The notes: a model not told the origin generated them from the sequence alone. DNA of 64,000 nucleotides from Microbacterium sp. 1.5R (GCF_007667425.1 NZ_VDRC01000001.1:1135379-1199378); one strand, 5' to 3'; shown: positions 24,881-34,678, numbered from the stretch's first letter. Program-made: numbers and translations.

Positions 24881-26584
24881 TCAGCGCCCCGATACGGTGC
24901 CGAACAGCTTCGCGATCGGCGCGATGACGAGCGGGCGCGCTGCGACCCACCCGGCGGCGATCACGACCATCGACGCCACGAACACCCAGAATCCGGTCCA
25001 GGTGACGGCATCCTGCGCTGCGTACATGTGATTGAGGTTGCGCAGGAATCCGGTGAGGAACACCAGCGCCACGTGCACGATGATGAACGCCACGAAGTAC
25101 AGCATCACCGGGAAGTGCAGGGCGCGCGCCCACTCGATCGGGTACGCCTTCGAGAGCCGCTCGGCCTTCTTCGGCCACATGCCGGACATCCGGAAGCCGG
25201 TGACCGTCGCGAGCGGCGCGGCGATGAACACGGTCGCGAAATAGGCGATCTGCTGCAGGCTGTTGTAGTTGTTCCAGCCGTTCTCGTGCGGCCAGTCGAA
25301 CGACACGTACTGCAGGGCGGCCGACAGCGCGTTGGGGACGACCTCCCAGCTCGTCGGCACGATGCGCGCCCAGTGACCCGTCGTGAACAGCAGTACGACG
25401 AAGATCACGCCGTTGACGAGCCACAGGATGTCGAGGGCCTGGTGGAACCAGATCGTCAGGCTCGTCTTGCCCTTGGGGTTGTTGCGCGGCGTCCAGAACG
25501 CAGTCGGACGCTTCTCGGTGCGGATCCGCAGCCCCGACCGGATGATCAGCACCATGAGGAACACGTTGAAGAAGTGCTGCCAGCCGATCCACGGCGCGAA
25601 GCCCGGTTCGACGTGCACGGCCGGTTCGTATTCGCCGGGGAACGCCGTGAGGAAGTCCTGCATGAATGGCAAGCTCAGCAGCGCGCGGACGAACGCGACC
25701 GCGGCGGCGGCGAGGATGCCGAGGGCGGCGGCGCCGAACAATCCGGCGATGGCCTGCGGCCACGTCGGCAGGCGGCGAGCGGATGCCGGAGCCGCGACGA
25801 TGCGGCGCGGGGCCCGTCCGTCCCATACCGTCTGGGTCCAGGGCAGCGGCGTCGAGACGTCGGTGACCGTCGCGACCTCGGTCGAGGGGACCGCCGACGG
25901 TTCGGGGGTCGACACGACGGTTGTCGGACCTTCCGGCGCATTCGGTCCGACATCTGGCGTGTCGGCCCCCGATGTGACGAAGGACGGGACGGTGCCTGCG
26001 TGCGGCCACGGGTCCCCTCCGCGGGTGCGCGGGAGGCCCCGCCGCACGGATGCTGTCGCCGAACCTCGCGGGTCGTTGAGCGCGGACGACGCCTCCTCCG
26101 ACACCCCACCCCGCGGGTCGTCGAGCGAGGACGACGAAGTCGACCGAGACGAAACGCGGTCCCCGTCGGACGACGCCGCCACGGACACCCCACCCCGCAG
26201 GTCGTCGAGCGAGGACGACGAAGTCGACCGAGACGAAACGCGGTCCCCTCCGGTCGACGCCGCCACGGACGTCTCGGCCGGAGGCCAGGGCTCACCACCG
26301 GGTGTGCGAGGGAGCCCGCGGCGGAGCGTCGTACCGGCGGTATGGCGCGTTTCTTCTCGCTCCGCTCGCTCAACGACCGGGGGCTCGACGACCGGGGGCT
26401 CGGCGACCTGCGGAGCACGGCGCGTTTCGCCTCGCTCCGCTCGCTCGACGACCGCCGGCTCGGCGACCGCCGACGCCTCACCGACCTGCGCCTCCGCGGC
26501 CGCGCCGTCGACCACTCCTGCGGGCGGCCACGGCTCGCCGCCGCGTACGCGCGGGAGGCCGCGGCGCAGCATCCGCTCTGCCAT
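24881..26584 (-). CDS. Cytochrome b/b6-type membrane protein with repetitive N-terminus, ETF-linked
   Basis: This is a 567-residue protein. Residues ~1-270 are hydrophilic, low-complexity and carry the motif RRGLPRxxGGxPWPxAG three times (near 7, 88 and 186) plus copies of a dispersed DNA repeat read as ERAEREETR and SSRSTSSSSLDD. Residues ~280-560 form about five membrane segments resembling di-haem cytochrome b of b561/formate or thiosulfate reductase type, with histidines in GWQHFFNVF, WFHQALDIL, ALHFPVMLY and FIIVHVALVF. It follows etfA by 2 bp, so it is probably the membrane partner that passes electrons from ETF to the quinone pool. That job is inferred. The ATG at this position is favoured by operon spacing. 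Confidence 0.78.
   Translation of the reverse strand: MAERMLRRGLPRVRGGEPWPPAGVVDGAAAEAQVGEASAVAEPAVVERAERGETRRAPQVAEPPVVEPPVVERAEREETRHTAGTTLRRGLPRTPGGEPWPPAETSVAASTGGDRVSSRSTSSSSLDDLRGGVSVAASSDGDRVSSRSTSSSSLDDPRGGVSEEASSALNDPRGSATASVRRGLPRTRGGDPWPHAGTVPSFVTSGADTPDVGPNAPEGPTTVVSTPEPSAVPSTEVATVTDVSTPLPWTQTVWDGRAPRRIVAAPASARRLPTWPQAIAGLFGAAALGILAAAAVAFVRALLSLPFMQDFLTAFPGEYEPAVHVEPGFAPWIGWQHFFNVFLMVLIIRSGLRIRTEKRPTAFWTPRNNPKGKTSLTIWFHQALDILWLVNGVIFVVLLFTTGHWARIVPTSWEVVPNALSAALQYVSFDWPHENGWNNYNSLQQIAYFATVFIAAPLATVTGFRMSGMWPKKAERLSKAYPIEWARALHFPVMLYFVAFIIVHVALVFLTGFLRNLNHMYAAQDAVTWTGFWVFVASMVVIAAGWVAARPLVIAPIAKLFGTVSGR
26101..26462. repeat. Four GTTGAGCGAGCG-family repeats inside a coding sequence
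   Basis: Two direct ~63-bp units (26101-26164 and 26186-26248), each with GGTCGTCGAGCGAGGACG and GAGACGAAACGCGGTC, are followed by two inverted units (26344-26385 and 26420-26462) with TCGCTCCGCTCGCT. All lie in frame within the N-terminal part of the cytochrome-b gene. Related elements occur between genes at 44.7, 47.4 and 56.7 kb. Confidence 0.8.
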
Positions 26585-26586
26585 GT

Positions 26587-27558
26587 CTACTTCTTCCGGG
26601 CCTCGAGGGCGGCGATCACCTGCGGGACGACGGTGAACAGGTCGCCGACGATGCCGAAGTCGGCGACGTCGAAGATGGGCGCCTCCGCGTCTTTGTTGAT
26701 CGCGACGATGGTCTTCGCGGTCTGCATGCCCGCCCGGTGTTGAATCGCTCCCGAGATGCCGAGCGCGACATACAACTGCGGCGAGACGGAGACACCGGTC
26801 TGTCCGACCTGGTGCGACTGCGGGATGTATCCGGCATCGACGGCGGCGCGAGAGGCTCCGACGGCCGCGCCGAGTGCGTCGGCGAGCTCCTCGACGAGAA
26901 CGAACTTCTCCTTCGAGGCGAGGCCGCGTCCTCCCGAGACCACTCTGGTCGCCCCGCGCAGCTCGGGCCGCGATGAGGTGGTCTCGACGGCCTCGACGGC
27001 GCCGATCGTGGCACTCACGGCCCCGGATGCCGTCACGGCGAGCTGCTCGACGATGGGCGCGTCGACCGCCGCGGCGCGGGTCTCGACCGCCCCCTGCCGC
27101 ACGGTGATGACCGGAGCGCCGTACGTCGGCGCGGCGTCGACGAGGTAGGCGCCACCGTAGACGGAGTGGTGCGCCACCACGCCCTCGTCGTCGCGCGAGA
27201 CTCCGACGGCGTCGACGCAGAGGGCAGTCCGCGTGCGCACGGCGAAGCGCCCGGCCACGTCGCGACCGGCGATCGAGTTGGAGATGAGCACGGCGTCGGG
27301 CCCGACCTTCTCGAACGCGGCCTGCAGAGCGTCGACGACGGGCACGGTGAGCGCCGTCGCGTCGCCGTCGGCGGTGAGCACGACCGCGGCACCGGCCGCG
27401 GCGACCTTCGCCACGGCATCCTCGCCGCCGCCGACGATGAGGGCGACGGGCGAGCCGATGGTCGATGCGGCGCCGATCAGTCCGGCAGTGCTGCTGGCGG
27501 GAGCGCCCGAGGGGTCGATGTCGACCAGCACGAGCACGGGGTTGTCGGGGTAGCTCAT
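26587..27558 (-). CDS. etfA: Electron transfer flavoprotein alpha subunit
   Basis: This 323-residue FAD-binding subunit accepts electrons from acyl-CoA dehydrogenases with EtfB. The C-terminal FAD domain is diagnostic: [76 protein letters not shown]. The N-terminal half is the usual variable ETF domain. The ATG follows the etfB stop after a single base, and the stop is 2 bp before the cytochrome-b gene, so all three form one operon. It likely serves the acyl-CoA dehydrogenase encoded 4 kb away among others. Confidence 0.95.
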   Translation of the reverse strand: MSYPDNPVLVLVDIDPSGAPASSTAGLIGAASTIGSPVALIVGGGEDAVAKVAAAGAAVVLTADGDATALTVPVVDALQAAFEKVGPDAVLISNSIAGRDVAGRFAVRTRTALCVDAVGVSRDDEGVVAHHSVYGGAYLVDAAPTYGAPVITVRQGAVETRAAAVDAPIVEQLAVTASGAVSATIGAVEAVETTSSRPELRGATRVVSGGRGLASKEKFVLVEELADALGAAVGASRAAVDAGYIPQSHQVGQTGVSVSPQLYVALGISGAIQHRAGMQTAKTIVAINKDAEAPIFDVADFGIVGDLFTVVPQVIAALEARKK

Positions 27559-27559
27559 G

Positions 27560-28336
27560 TCATACCAGCCTGTTCTCAGCGAGGTAGGCGACGAGCTTCT
27601 CGGCCGCATCGCCCTCGTCGACGATCTTGACGCCCGCCGCGCGCGCCGGCTTCTCGGAGACGGCGGTCATGATCGTGCGCGGAGCCTCCGCCGGATCGGC
27701 CGAGACGCCCAGGTCGTCGAGCGTGAGCACCTCGAGGGGTTTCTTCTTCGCCGCCATGATGCCCTTGAAGTTCGGGAAGCGCGCGTCGGGAAGGGCCTCC
27801 GTGATCGAGATCACGGAGGGGAGGGATGCCGAGATCGGCTGCGCTCCGGCATCCGCGCCTCTCGTGCCGCTGATGCCGTCGGCGGTGATCTCGACCGTGG
27901 TGAGCGCGGTGGCCTGCGCCCAGCCGAGGTGCTCGGCGAGCATCGCTGCCATGACGCCGCCCGAGCCGTCGGTCGAGAGGTTGCCGGTGATGACGAGGTC
28001 GGCCTCGCCGCGGCGGATGGCGGCGGCCAGAACTTCGGCGGTGAGCCCGAGATCGGCGCCCGCGAGGCGCTCGTCGGCGATGTGCACGGCCGAGCCGGCG
28101 CCGATCGCGAGCGCCCGGCGCACCGACGCGGTCGACCCCTCGGGCGCCATCGCGACCGCCACCACCTCGGTGCCCTCGTTCTTATCGGCGTGGCTGAGCG
28201 CGACCTCGAGTGCGCGTTCGGTGATCTCGTCGAGCACCACGTCTCCGGCCGCGCGGTCGGCGAGGCCGGTCTCGAGGTCGAGCTTGCGGTCGCCGTAGGT
28301 GTCGGGCACCTCTTTGACCAGGACGTAGATCTTCAT
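27560..28336 (-). CDS. etfB: Electron transfer flavoprotein beta subunit
   Basis: This 258-residue subunit contains the family pattern: [27 protein letters not shown], the AMP-binding [11 protein letters not shown] region, [23 protein letters not shown] and [24 protein letters not shown], which matches the ETF-beta signature. It is the first gene of the etfB-etfA-cytochrome b operon. AGGAG is present in the leader. The gene diverges from a MarR regulator over a 92-bp intergenic region, which suggests but does not prove regulation by it. Confidence 0.95.
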   Translation of the reverse strand: MKIYVLVKEVPDTYGDRKLDLETGLADRAAGDVVLDEITERALEVALSHADKNEGTEVVAVAMAPEGSTASVRRALAIGAGSAVHIADERLAGADLGLTAEVLAAAIRRGEADLVITGNLSTDGSGGVMAAMLAEHLGWAQATALTTVEITADGISGTRGADAGAQPISASLPSVISITEALPDARFPNFKGIMAAKKKPLEVLTLDDLGVSADPAEAPRTIMTAVSEKPARAAGVKIVDEGDAAEKLVAYLAENRLV

Positions 28337-28428
28337 CGATTGCTCCTCACGACTGCCTCGATTCTAGCGTGGTGAAACTCGGTCCCACCCCGAGAGCGAC
28401 CGGGAACCAACGGGCCGGTGATCGACCG

Positions 28429-28983
28429 ATGCCCTACCGTAGAGAGGTGGTCCGACCCCGCCCTCTTCCTGTCGATCCGCTCGCCGAAGCGAAGCGGCAG
28501 TGGCTCGCGCACGGATGGACGGATGCCGCGGACGGCATGACCGTCGTGACCTCGGTCATGCGGGCCCAGCAGCTGCTGCTCGCGCGGGTCGACGCGACCC
28601 TGAAGCCGCTCGCGCTGACCTTCGCCCGGTACGAGATGCTGCGCCTGCTGGCGTTCAGCCGTGCGGGCCGACTGCCCCTGTCGAGCGTCGTCGCACGTCT
28701 GCAGGTGCATGCGACGACCGTGACGAGCACCGCCGAGCGCCTCGTCCGCGACGGGCTCATCGTGCGTGAACCGCACCCCCACGACGGACGCGCCGCTTTG
28801 CTCGCCCTCACCGACTCGGGCCGGGCGCTCGTCGAGAAGGCCACGACCGCGCTCAATGCCGAGGTCTTCTCCGACCCCGGCATCAGCCGCGACGATGCCA
28901 CCGAACTCGTCGCGATCGTCGCGCGCATGCGCAAGGCCGCCGGCGACTTCGCCGATCCGCGCCCCCAACCCGACGCGCTCTGA
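28429..28983 (+). CDS. MarR-family transcriptional regulator
   Basis: This 184-residue regulator has the winged-helix core: FARYEMLRLLAFSRAGRLPL, VVARLQVHATTVTSTAERLVRDGL, then the wing REPHPHDGRAALLALTDSG. The N-terminus is about 40 residues longer than usual. The ATG chosen lacks a visible ribosome site; an upstream GTG at 28369 would extend into the etfB leader. Divergence from etfB and the downstream lipid-binding-like gene suggest a role in acyl-CoA or aromatic catabolism, which is inference. Confidence 0.85.
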   Translation: MPYRREVVRPRPLPVDPLAEAKRQWLAHGWTDAADGMTVVTSVMRAQQLLLARVDATLKPLALTFARYEMLRLLAFSRAGRLPLSSVVARLQVHATTVTSTAERLVRDGLIVREPHPHDGRAALLALTDSGRALVEKATTALNAEVFSDPGISRDDATELVAIVARMRKAAGDFADPRPQPDAL

Positions 28984-28984
28984 C

Positions 28985-29455
28985 ATGGCGCGCTTCGTGC
29001 TCGAGCGGGTGATCGCCGCTGCCCCGGCCGATGTCTTCTCCGCGGCGCTGGATCCGGAGCTGCACGTGCGGTCGATGGCTCGCCTCGGCGAGACCATGGT
29101 CGAGGCGCCGGCCGGCGGTGTCTTCACAGAGGGGTCGACGGTCACGTGGCGGGCGCGGCACCTCGGCATCCCGTTCCGGCTGCGGTCGATGGTGTTCGAC
29201 ATCGACCAGCCCCACGGGTTCCGCGACCGCCAGATCGCCGGCCCCTTCCGGGCGTTCCTGCACGAGCACCAGTTTCTCCCGCACGAGATCGGGACGCTCA
29301 TGCGCGACACGATCACGTTCCGCTCGCCGTTCGGCCCGATCGGACGCCTCGTCGACCGTCTGTTCATGACGGCATACCTGCGACGCCTGATCGCTGAGCG
29401 CAACGACACCATTTCCTTCGAGATCGAGGGCCACGGGCGTACCCTGTCGCCATGA
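28985..29455 (+). CDS. SRPBCC (START/Bet v1-like) family protein
   Basis: This 156-residue protein begins with FVLERVIAAAPADVFSAALD, has the characteristic central strand pattern (GVFTEGSTVTWRARHLGIPF) and the closing MRDTITFRSPFGPIGRLVDRLF, the form of polyketide-cyclase/ligand-binding SRPBCC proteins. Such proteins bind hydrophobic ligands; no specific role is visible. The start follows the MarR stop by one base, and the stop overlaps the next gene, so the three are co-transcribed. Confidence 0.78.
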   Translation: MARFVLERVIAAAPADVFSAALDPELHVRSMARLGETMVEAPAGGVFTEGSTVTWRARHLGIPFRLRSMVFDIDQPHGFRDRQIAGPFRAFLHEHQFLPHEIGTLMRDTITFRSPFGPIGRLVDRLFMTAYLRRLIAERNDTISFEIEGHGRTLSP

Positions 29456-29895
29456 GCGAACTGCGTGTCCGCACCACCCTCATCGGACGCGGCCCCGCCG
29501 CCGCCCTCGTTCTCACCGACGAGCAGGTGTCGTCGCTCGGCGCGGGCAAGGCGTTCCCGGTCGCCGTCACGATCGACGGACGCACCGCCCGACTGCGGCT
29601 CGCCCGCATGGGCGGCGAGAACATGATCGGGTTCAGCAAGGCCGTGCGGAGCGACCTCGGAGTCGAGATCGGCCAGGAGGTGGACGCCGTCATCCGTGTG
29701 GATGCCGCGGAGCGCACCGTCGAGGTGCCGCCGCCGCTCGCCGCCGCGCTCGACGCCGACCCCGCGCTGCGCGCCGCCTTCGACGCCCTCTCTCCCTCGG
29801 CCCGCAAGGAGCACGCCCGCTCGGTCGCCGAGGCCAAGCAGGATGCGACGCGGGACCGGCGTATCGAGAAGATCCTCGACGCGCTGCGCGGCTGA
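29452..29895 (+). CDS. DUF1905 plus YdeI/OmpD-associated domain protein
   Basis: This 147-residue protein combines an N-terminal DUF1905 beta-barrel (RVRTTLIGRGPAAALVLTD ... IGFSKAVRSDLGVEIGQEVD) with a short C-terminal YdeI-like helical part (FDALSPSARKEHARSVAEAK). The order is the standard one for these widespread proteins of unknown function. It overlaps the SRPBCC gene by ATGA. Confidence 0.85.
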   Translation: MSELRVRTTLIGRGPAAALVLTDEQVSSLGAGKAFPVAVTIDGRTARLRLARMGGENMIGFSKAVRSDLGVEIGQEVDAVIRVDAAERTVEVPPPLAAALDADPALRAAFDALSPSARKEHARSVAEAKQDATRDRRIEKILDALRG

Positions 29896-29947
29896 TCGCC
29901 GGGCGCCTCCCGTCGGGATCCGCGTCGGGTCAATGGATCGCAGCGGA

Positions 29948-30724
29948 TCAGCGGTTCTGGAAGTCGGGTGCACGCTTCTCCCGGAAGGCAGCCATGCCCT
30001 CCTTCTGGTCGGCGGTGTCGAACAGAGCAGCGAACGCCCGCTTCTCGTGGTCGAGGCCGTCGGCGAGCGACGTCTCCATCGCGGCGTCCAGCGCCGCCTT
30101 CGCCGCGTACACCGATGGCAGCGACTTCGAGGCGATCGTCTCGGCGAGCGTCGCTGCCTCGTCGAGCAGGTCGGATGCCGGGACCACGCGCGACACGAGT
30201 CCCGACCGCTCCGCCTCCTCGGCGCCCATGAAGCGGCCGGAGAGGACGAGTTCGGCGGCCTTGTAGTAGCCCACGGCGCGGATGAGCCGCTGCGTGCCGC
30301 CCATACCGGGGATGACGCCGAGGTTGATCTCAGGCTGACCGAACTTCGCGGTGTCGGCGGCGAGGATGATGTCGCACATCATGGCCAGCTCGCAGCCGCC
30401 GCCCAGCGCGAAGCCCGACACCGCGGCGATGACGGGCGTCTGCACCGCGGCGAACTCGTGCCAGATGCCGAAATGGTCGGTCTCGAGCATCTCGGCGCCC
30501 GACATGCCCTCCATCTCCTTGATGTCGGCACCTGCTGCGAACGCCTTCTCGGAGCCGGTGACGACGATCGCGCCCACGCCGTCGTCGAGGTCGAACTGCT
30601 GAGCCGCGGCCGTGATGTCCTCGGCCAACTGAGAGTTCAGGGCGTTCAACGCCTGCGGCCTGTTCAGGGTGATCCATCCGACCCGCCCACGCTGCTCGAC
30701 CAGGATCGTCTCGTACTCGGTCAT
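29948..30724 (-). CDS. Enoyl-CoA hydratase
   Basis: This 258-residue crotonase-family enzyme hydrates trans-2-enoyl-CoA. It carries the full family set: [39 protein letters not shown] (oxyanion region), [44 protein letters not shown] with both catalytic glutamates (in GGCE-type and GQPE-type positions), and the C-terminal FREKRAPDF. It sits 94 bp after the hydroxyisobutyrate dehydrogenase gene in the same direction, with copy B of the 61-bp palindrome between, so it likely belongs to the valine operon, acting on methacrylyl-CoA, but may serve general beta-oxidation. Confidence 0.93.
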   Translation of the reverse strand: MTEYETILVEQRGRVGWITLNRPQALNALNSQLAEDITAAAQQFDLDDGVGAIVVTGSEKAFAAGADIKEMEGMSGAEMLETDHFGIWHEFAAVQTPVIAAVSGFALGGGCELAMMCDIILAADTAKFGQPEINLGVIPGMGGTQRLIRAVGYYKAAELVLSGRFMGAEEAERSGLVSRVVPASDLLDEAATLAETIASKSLPSVYAAKAALDAAMETSLADGLDHEKRAFAALFDTADQKEGMAAFREKRAPDFQNR

Positions 30725-30739
30725 GAAGTCCCTCTCCGT

Positions 30740-30800
30740 CTTCGAATAGCGTGCTTTGCAACGAGGGCTGCCGAATCGTTGCACTTTGCGCGATTCGAAA
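30740..30800. repeat. 61-bp TTTCGAATCGC palindrome, copy B
   Basis: Left arm CTTCGAATAGCGTGCTTTGC and right arm TTTGCGCGATTCGAAA. It lies in the 94-bp gap inside the valine operon, just upstream of the enoyl-CoA hydratase start. Confidence 0.78.
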
Positions 30801-30818
30801 CCCCCCGCACGACGATCG

Positions 30819-31706
30819 TCACACGGTCCCGTCTCGGATGTCGGTGATGATGCCGGAGAAGTCCCGAGCGGCGCCGTCGCCGGCGGCGAACGCGGCGTAC
30901 AGCTCCTGCGCGAGGCGCCCCATCCGCGCATCCGTCGAGGTCTGCTCGATCGCCTGCATCGCGAGGCCGAGGTCCTTCGCCATGAGCGCCCCGGCGAAGC
31001 CGGGCCGGTAGTCCCGGTTGGCCGGACTCGTCGGCACCGGACCGGGAACGGGGCAGTTCGTCGTGATCGACCAGCACTGCCCGGAGGCCTGCGACACGAC
31101 GTCGAACAGCGCCTGGTGCTCGAGCCCGAGCCGCTCCCCGAGCACGAACGCCTCCGCGACGGCGATCTGAGACACCGCGAGCACCATGTTGTTGCAGACC
31201 TTCGCCGCCTGCCCGAGCCCCGGACCGCCGCAGTGCACGATCCGTGCGCCCATCACCTCGAGCAGCGGCAGCGCGGCGACGTAGTCCTCGTCCGACCCGC
31301 CGACCATGAACGCGAGCGTCCCGTTCTCGGCGCCGACCACACCGCCCGAGACGGGGGCGTCGATGTGTCGGTGGCCGGCGGCGAGCGCGAGGGCGTGCGC
31401 CGCCCGCGCCTCGTCGACGGCGATCGTCGACGACTCGATGAACAGGGCGCCCGGTCGCGCAGCGGCCAGCAGCTCGGTGCGGTAGGCGTCGAGCACGTGC
31501 TTCCCCGCCGGGAACATCGTGATGACGACGTCGGCGGTCGCCACGGCATCCGCTCCGCTCGCGGCGACCGGGATGCCGGCGGCGCGCGCCGCCTCGATCG
31601 CCGCCGGTACGACGTCGAAGCCGTGCACCTCGTGTCCAGCGGCGAGGAGATTGCGCGCCATCGGCAGCCCCATGTGCCCGAGGCCGAGGAACGCGACGGA
31701 GGTCAC
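30819..31706 (-). CDS. mmsB: 3-hydroxyisobutyrate dehydrogenase
   Basis: This 295-residue NAD-dependent beta-hydroxyacid dehydrogenase has the Rossmann start [22 protein letters not shown], the substrate motif [15 protein letters not shown], the catalytic lysine region [15 protein letters not shown] and the C-terminal [18 protein letters not shown]. It converts 3-hydroxyisobutyrate to methylmalonate semialdehyde, substrate of MmsA encoded two genes upstream. The GTG start overlaps the acyl-CoA dehydrogenase stop (GTGA). A separate hydroxyisobutyryl-CoA hydrolase is not visible in the window. Confidence 0.92.
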   Translation of the reverse strand: MTSVAFLGLGHMGLPMARNLLAAGHEVHGFDVVPAAIEAARAAGIPVAASGADAVATADVVITMFPAGKHVLDAYRTELLAAARPGALFIESSTIAVDEARAAHALALAAGHRHIDAPVSGGVVGAENGTLAFMVGGSDEDYVAALPLLEVMGARIVHCGGPGLGQAAKVCNNMVLAVSQIAVAEAFVLGERLGLEHQALFDVVSQASGQCWSITTNCPVPGPVPTSPANRDYRPGFAGALMAKDLGLAMQAIEQTSTDARMGRLAQELYAAFAAGDGAARDFSGIITDIRDGTV

Positions 31707-32908
31707 GACGCGCTCCGCGTCGCGGTCGCGCCGCCGCGCTGGAGGGTCGCCGATCCCGAGGCCCGCAGCATCTCGCGGCCGACGATGAGGCGCATGATCT
31801 CGTTCGTCCCTTCGAGGATCTGGTGCACGCGCAGGTCGCGCACGACCCGCTCGATGCCGTAGTCCTGCAGGTAGCCGTACCCGCCGTGCAGCTGCAGCGC
31901 GCGGTTGGCGACGTCGAAGCCGGCATCCGTCGCGAAGCGCTTGGCCATGGCGCAGCGCATGGTCGCGTCCGGCGCGTGCGCGTCGACCGCTCTCGCCCCG
32001 TCGCTCACCATGAGCCGCGCGGCCTGCAGGTCGGTGCGCATGTCGGCCACCTGGAACAGGATCGACTGCTTCTCGGCGAGCGGCTCCCCGAACGCCACGC
32101 GCTCGTGCACGTACTGCACCGTGCGGTCGAGCGCCCACTGCGCCCCGCCGAGCGAGCACGCCGCGATATTCAGGCGCCCGCCGTTGAGGGCCGACATCGC
32201 GATGGCGAACCCGCGCCCCTCCTCGCCCAGGAGAGCGGATGCCGGCACCCGCACCCCGTCGAGGATCACGGGCCGCGTGGGCTGCGCGTGCCAGCCCATC
32301 TTCTTCTCCGGCGCTCCGAAGCTGAGCCCTTCCGCGTCGCCCGGCACGAGGAACGCGCTGATGCCGCGGGCCCCCGGCTCGCCCGTACGGGCCATGACGA
32401 CGTACACCGCGGCCTCCCCCGCACCCGAGATGAACTGCTTGGCGCCCGTGAGCACGTAGTCGCCGCCGTCGCGCACCGCGCTCGTGGCGATGTTGGCGGC
32501 ATCCGATCCGGCTCCCGGCTCGGTGAGGCAGTAGCCGCCGAACTCCCGCATCGCGGTGAGCTGCGGCAGCCAGGCCGCGCGCTGGGTCTCGTCGCCGTAG
32601 GTGTCGATCATCCACGCGACCATGTTGTGGATCGAGATGTAGGCCGCGACGGCAGGGTCGCCCTTCGCGAGCTCCTCGAAGATCGCGACGGTGTCGGTGC
32701 GGCTGAGCGCCGTGCCGCCGAACTCCTCGCGCACGTAGATGCCGCCGAGGCCGAGCTCGCCCGCCTTCTGCAGCGATTCGCGCGGGAAGAGGTGCTTCTC
32801 GTCGCGCTCGGCGGCGTAGGGCGCGAGCTCGGTGTCGGCGAACTCGCGGACGGCGCCGATGATGGCCTCGCGCTCCTCGGCGGTGGTGACGGTGATGGTG
32901 TCGGTCAT
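31703..32908 (-). CDS. Acyl-CoA dehydrogenase (isobutyryl-CoA dehydrogenase type)
   Basis: This 401-residue flavoenzyme shows the acyl-CoA dehydrogenase signatures: CLTEPGAGSDAANI, GAKQFISGAGEA, KKMGWHAQPTRPVI, and LQLHGGYGYLQDYGIERVVRDLRVHQILEGTNEIMRL. The catalytic base Glu expected in the IERVVRD-to-EGTNE region is present. Between mmsA and mmsB, the probable substrate is isobutyryl-CoA from valine. Reduced enzyme would hand electrons to the ETF encoded near 27 kb. The ATG is preceded by a weak ribosome site 22 bp after the mmsA stop. Confidence 0.92.
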   Translation of the reverse strand: MTDTITVTTAEEREAIIGAVREFADTELAPYAAERDEKHLFPRESLQKAGELGLGGIYVREEFGGTALSRTDTVAIFEELAKGDPAVAAYISIHNMVAWMIDTYGDETQRAAWLPQLTAMREFGGYCLTEPGAGSDAANIATSAVRDGGDYVLTGAKQFISGAGEAAVYVVMARTGEPGARGISAFLVPGDAEGLSFGAPEKKMGWHAQPTRPVILDGVRVPASALLGEEGRGFAIAMSALNGGRLNIAACSLGGAQWALDRTVQYVHERVAFGEPLAEKQSILFQVADMRTDLQAARLMVSDGARAVDAHAPDATMRCAMAKRFATDAGFDVANRALQLHGGYGYLQDYGIERVVRDLRVHQILEGTNEIMRLIVGREMLRASGSATLQRGGATATRSAS

Positions 32909-32930
32909 GGTGTGTCCTCGTGCCGCGGGA

Positions 32931-34430
32931 TCAGTGCATGGTCGGGATGACGAAGCTCGCTCCGTCGCGGATGCCGGAGGGCCACCGGCTGGTGACCGTC
33001 TTGGTCTTCGTGTAGAACCGGAACGCGTCGGCACCGTGCTGGTTGAGGTCGCCCAATCCGCTGCGCTTCCAGCCGCCGAAGGTGTAATACGCGATCGGGA
33101 CGGGGATGGGGACGTTGACGCCGACCATGCCGACCTCGACGCGGGCGGCGAAGTCGCGTGCGGCATCCCCGTCGCGGGTGAAGATCGCGACGCCGTTGCC
33201 GTACTCGTGCTCGGAGGCCATGCGCAGCGCCTCCTCGTAGTCGGTGGCGCGGGCGATCACGAGCACCGGCCCGAAGATCTCCTCGCGGTAGATCGCCATG
33301 TCGGTCGTGACGTGGTCGAACAGGGTCGGGCCGAGGTAGAACCCCTCCTCGTGACCGGGCACCGTGAAGCCACGGCCGTCGGCGAGCAGCGTCGCGCCCT
33401 CGTCCACGCCCTGCTGGATGTACCCTTCCACGCGTTCGACCGCAGCGCGGGTGACGAGGGGTCCGTAGTCGACGTCCGTCGCGAGCGCCGGGCCGACGCG
33501 CAGACGCTCGACCCGCTCCACGAGCTTCGCCGCGAGAGCATCCGCCGTCCCCTCCCCGACGGGCACCGCGACCGAGATGGCCATGCAGCGTTCGCCCGCC
33601 GAGCCGTAGCCAGCGCCGATGAGCGCGTCGACGGCCTGGTCGAGGTCGGCGTCCGGCATCACGATCATGTGGTTCTTCGCGCCACCGAAGCACTGGGCGC
33701 GCTTGCCGTGCGCGGCAGCGGTGGCGTAGATGTACTCGGCGATGGGCGTCGAGCCGACGAAGCCTACCGCACGGATGCGGTCGTCGGTGAGCAGCGTGTC
33801 GACTGCCTCCTTGTCGCCGTGCACGACGTTGAGGACGCCGGCGGGCAGCCCCGCCTCGAGGAACAGCTCGGCGAGGCGCACCGGCACCGAGGGGTCGCGC
33901 TCACTGGGCTTGAGCACCACCGCGTTGCCGGCGGCGAGGGCGGGCCCGGCCTTCCAGAGCGGGATCATCGCGGGGAAGTTGAAGGGGGTGATGGCGGCGA
34001 CGACGCCGAGCGGCTGGCGCATGGAATAGACGTCGATGCCGGCTCCCGCCCCTGTCGAGTATTCGCCCTTCAGCAGGTGCGGCGCGCCCGCCGAGAACTC
34101 GATCACCTCGAGCCCGCGCTGGATGTCGCCCTTCGCGTCGTCGACGGTCTTGCCGTGCTCACTCGCGAGCAGCTCGGCGAGCGACTGCATCTCGCGCTGC
34201 GCGAGGTCGAGGAACCGCAGCAGCACCCGCGCACGCTTCTGCGGGTTGGTGGCGGCCCATTCGACCTGCGCGGCCTCGGCGTTCGCGATGGCTGCTCGCA
34301 CCTCGTCGGCCGAGGCGAGCGGCACCCGGGCCTGCACGGTGCCGGAGCTGGGATCGAAGACGTCGGCGAAGCGGCCGTCTTCGGGAGTCAGATGCGATCC
34401 GCCTATGAGATGCGCGATGGTGCGAGTCAT
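32931..34430 (-). CDS. mmsA: Methylmalonate-semialdehyde dehydrogenase (CoA-acylating)
   Basis: This 499-residue aldehyde dehydrogenase turns methylmalonate semialdehyde into propionyl-CoA. Diagnostic points are the N-terminal HLIGGSHLTPEDGR, ITPFNFPAMIPLWK, nucleophile C282 in YGSAGERCMAIS, and GGAKNHMIVMPD where Asn replaces the general-base Glu of ordinary aldehyde dehydrogenases, as expected for the CoA-dependent subfamily. It is the first gene of the valine operon. The ATG is used although a longer frame opens upstream. Its product propionyl-CoA would feed the methylcitrate cycle encoded at 43-48 kb. Confidence 0.95.
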   Translation of the reverse strand: MTRTIAHLIGGSHLTPEDGRFADVFDPSSGTVQARVPLASADEVRAAIANAEAAQVEWAATNPQKRARVLLRFLDLAQREMQSLAELLASEHGKTVDDAKGDIQRGLEVIEFSAGAPHLLKGEYSTGAGAGIDVYSMRQPLGVVAAITPFNFPAMIPLWKAGPALAAGNAVVLKPSERDPSVPVRLAELFLEAGLPAGVLNVVHGDKEAVDTLLTDDRIRAVGFVGSTPIAEYIYATAAAHGKRAQCFGGAKNHMIVMPDADLDQAVDALIGAGYGSAGERCMAISVAVPVGEGTADALAAKLVERVERLRVGPALATDVDYGPLVTRAAVERVEGYIQQGVDEGATLLADGRGFTVPGHEEGFYLGPTLFDHVTTDMAIYREEIFGPVLVIARATDYEEALRMASEHEYGNGVAIFTRDGDAARDFAARVEVGMVGVNVPIPVPIAYYTFGGWKRSGLGDLNQHGADAFRFYTKTKTVTSRWPSGIRDGASFVIPTMH

Positions 34431-34678
34431 TGTGCGATGTCCCTCCGGGCCGTCTTTGGCACAATGCGAGTGTACTTCGGCATCCGATGAATTACTAGGG
34501 CATCCATCTATCTGGCGATCGGTGCTGCGGGACGACGAGTTCTCCGCCCGTTCACCGTCCGGACACCTCGGCCGACTACAACTGCAGATGCGCGGACACA
34601 TCGACTCAGACCGGATCGGGTAGTCAGTCATCCGCGCTCACGGTGAGCACCCGCTCCCGTCGCGGTGTCACCCGCCGC

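Noticed and set aside
34431..34678. tRNA or known small RNA before the orphan terminator
   Set aside because: No cloverleaf, acceptor end or known actinobacterial RNA pattern could be recognised.
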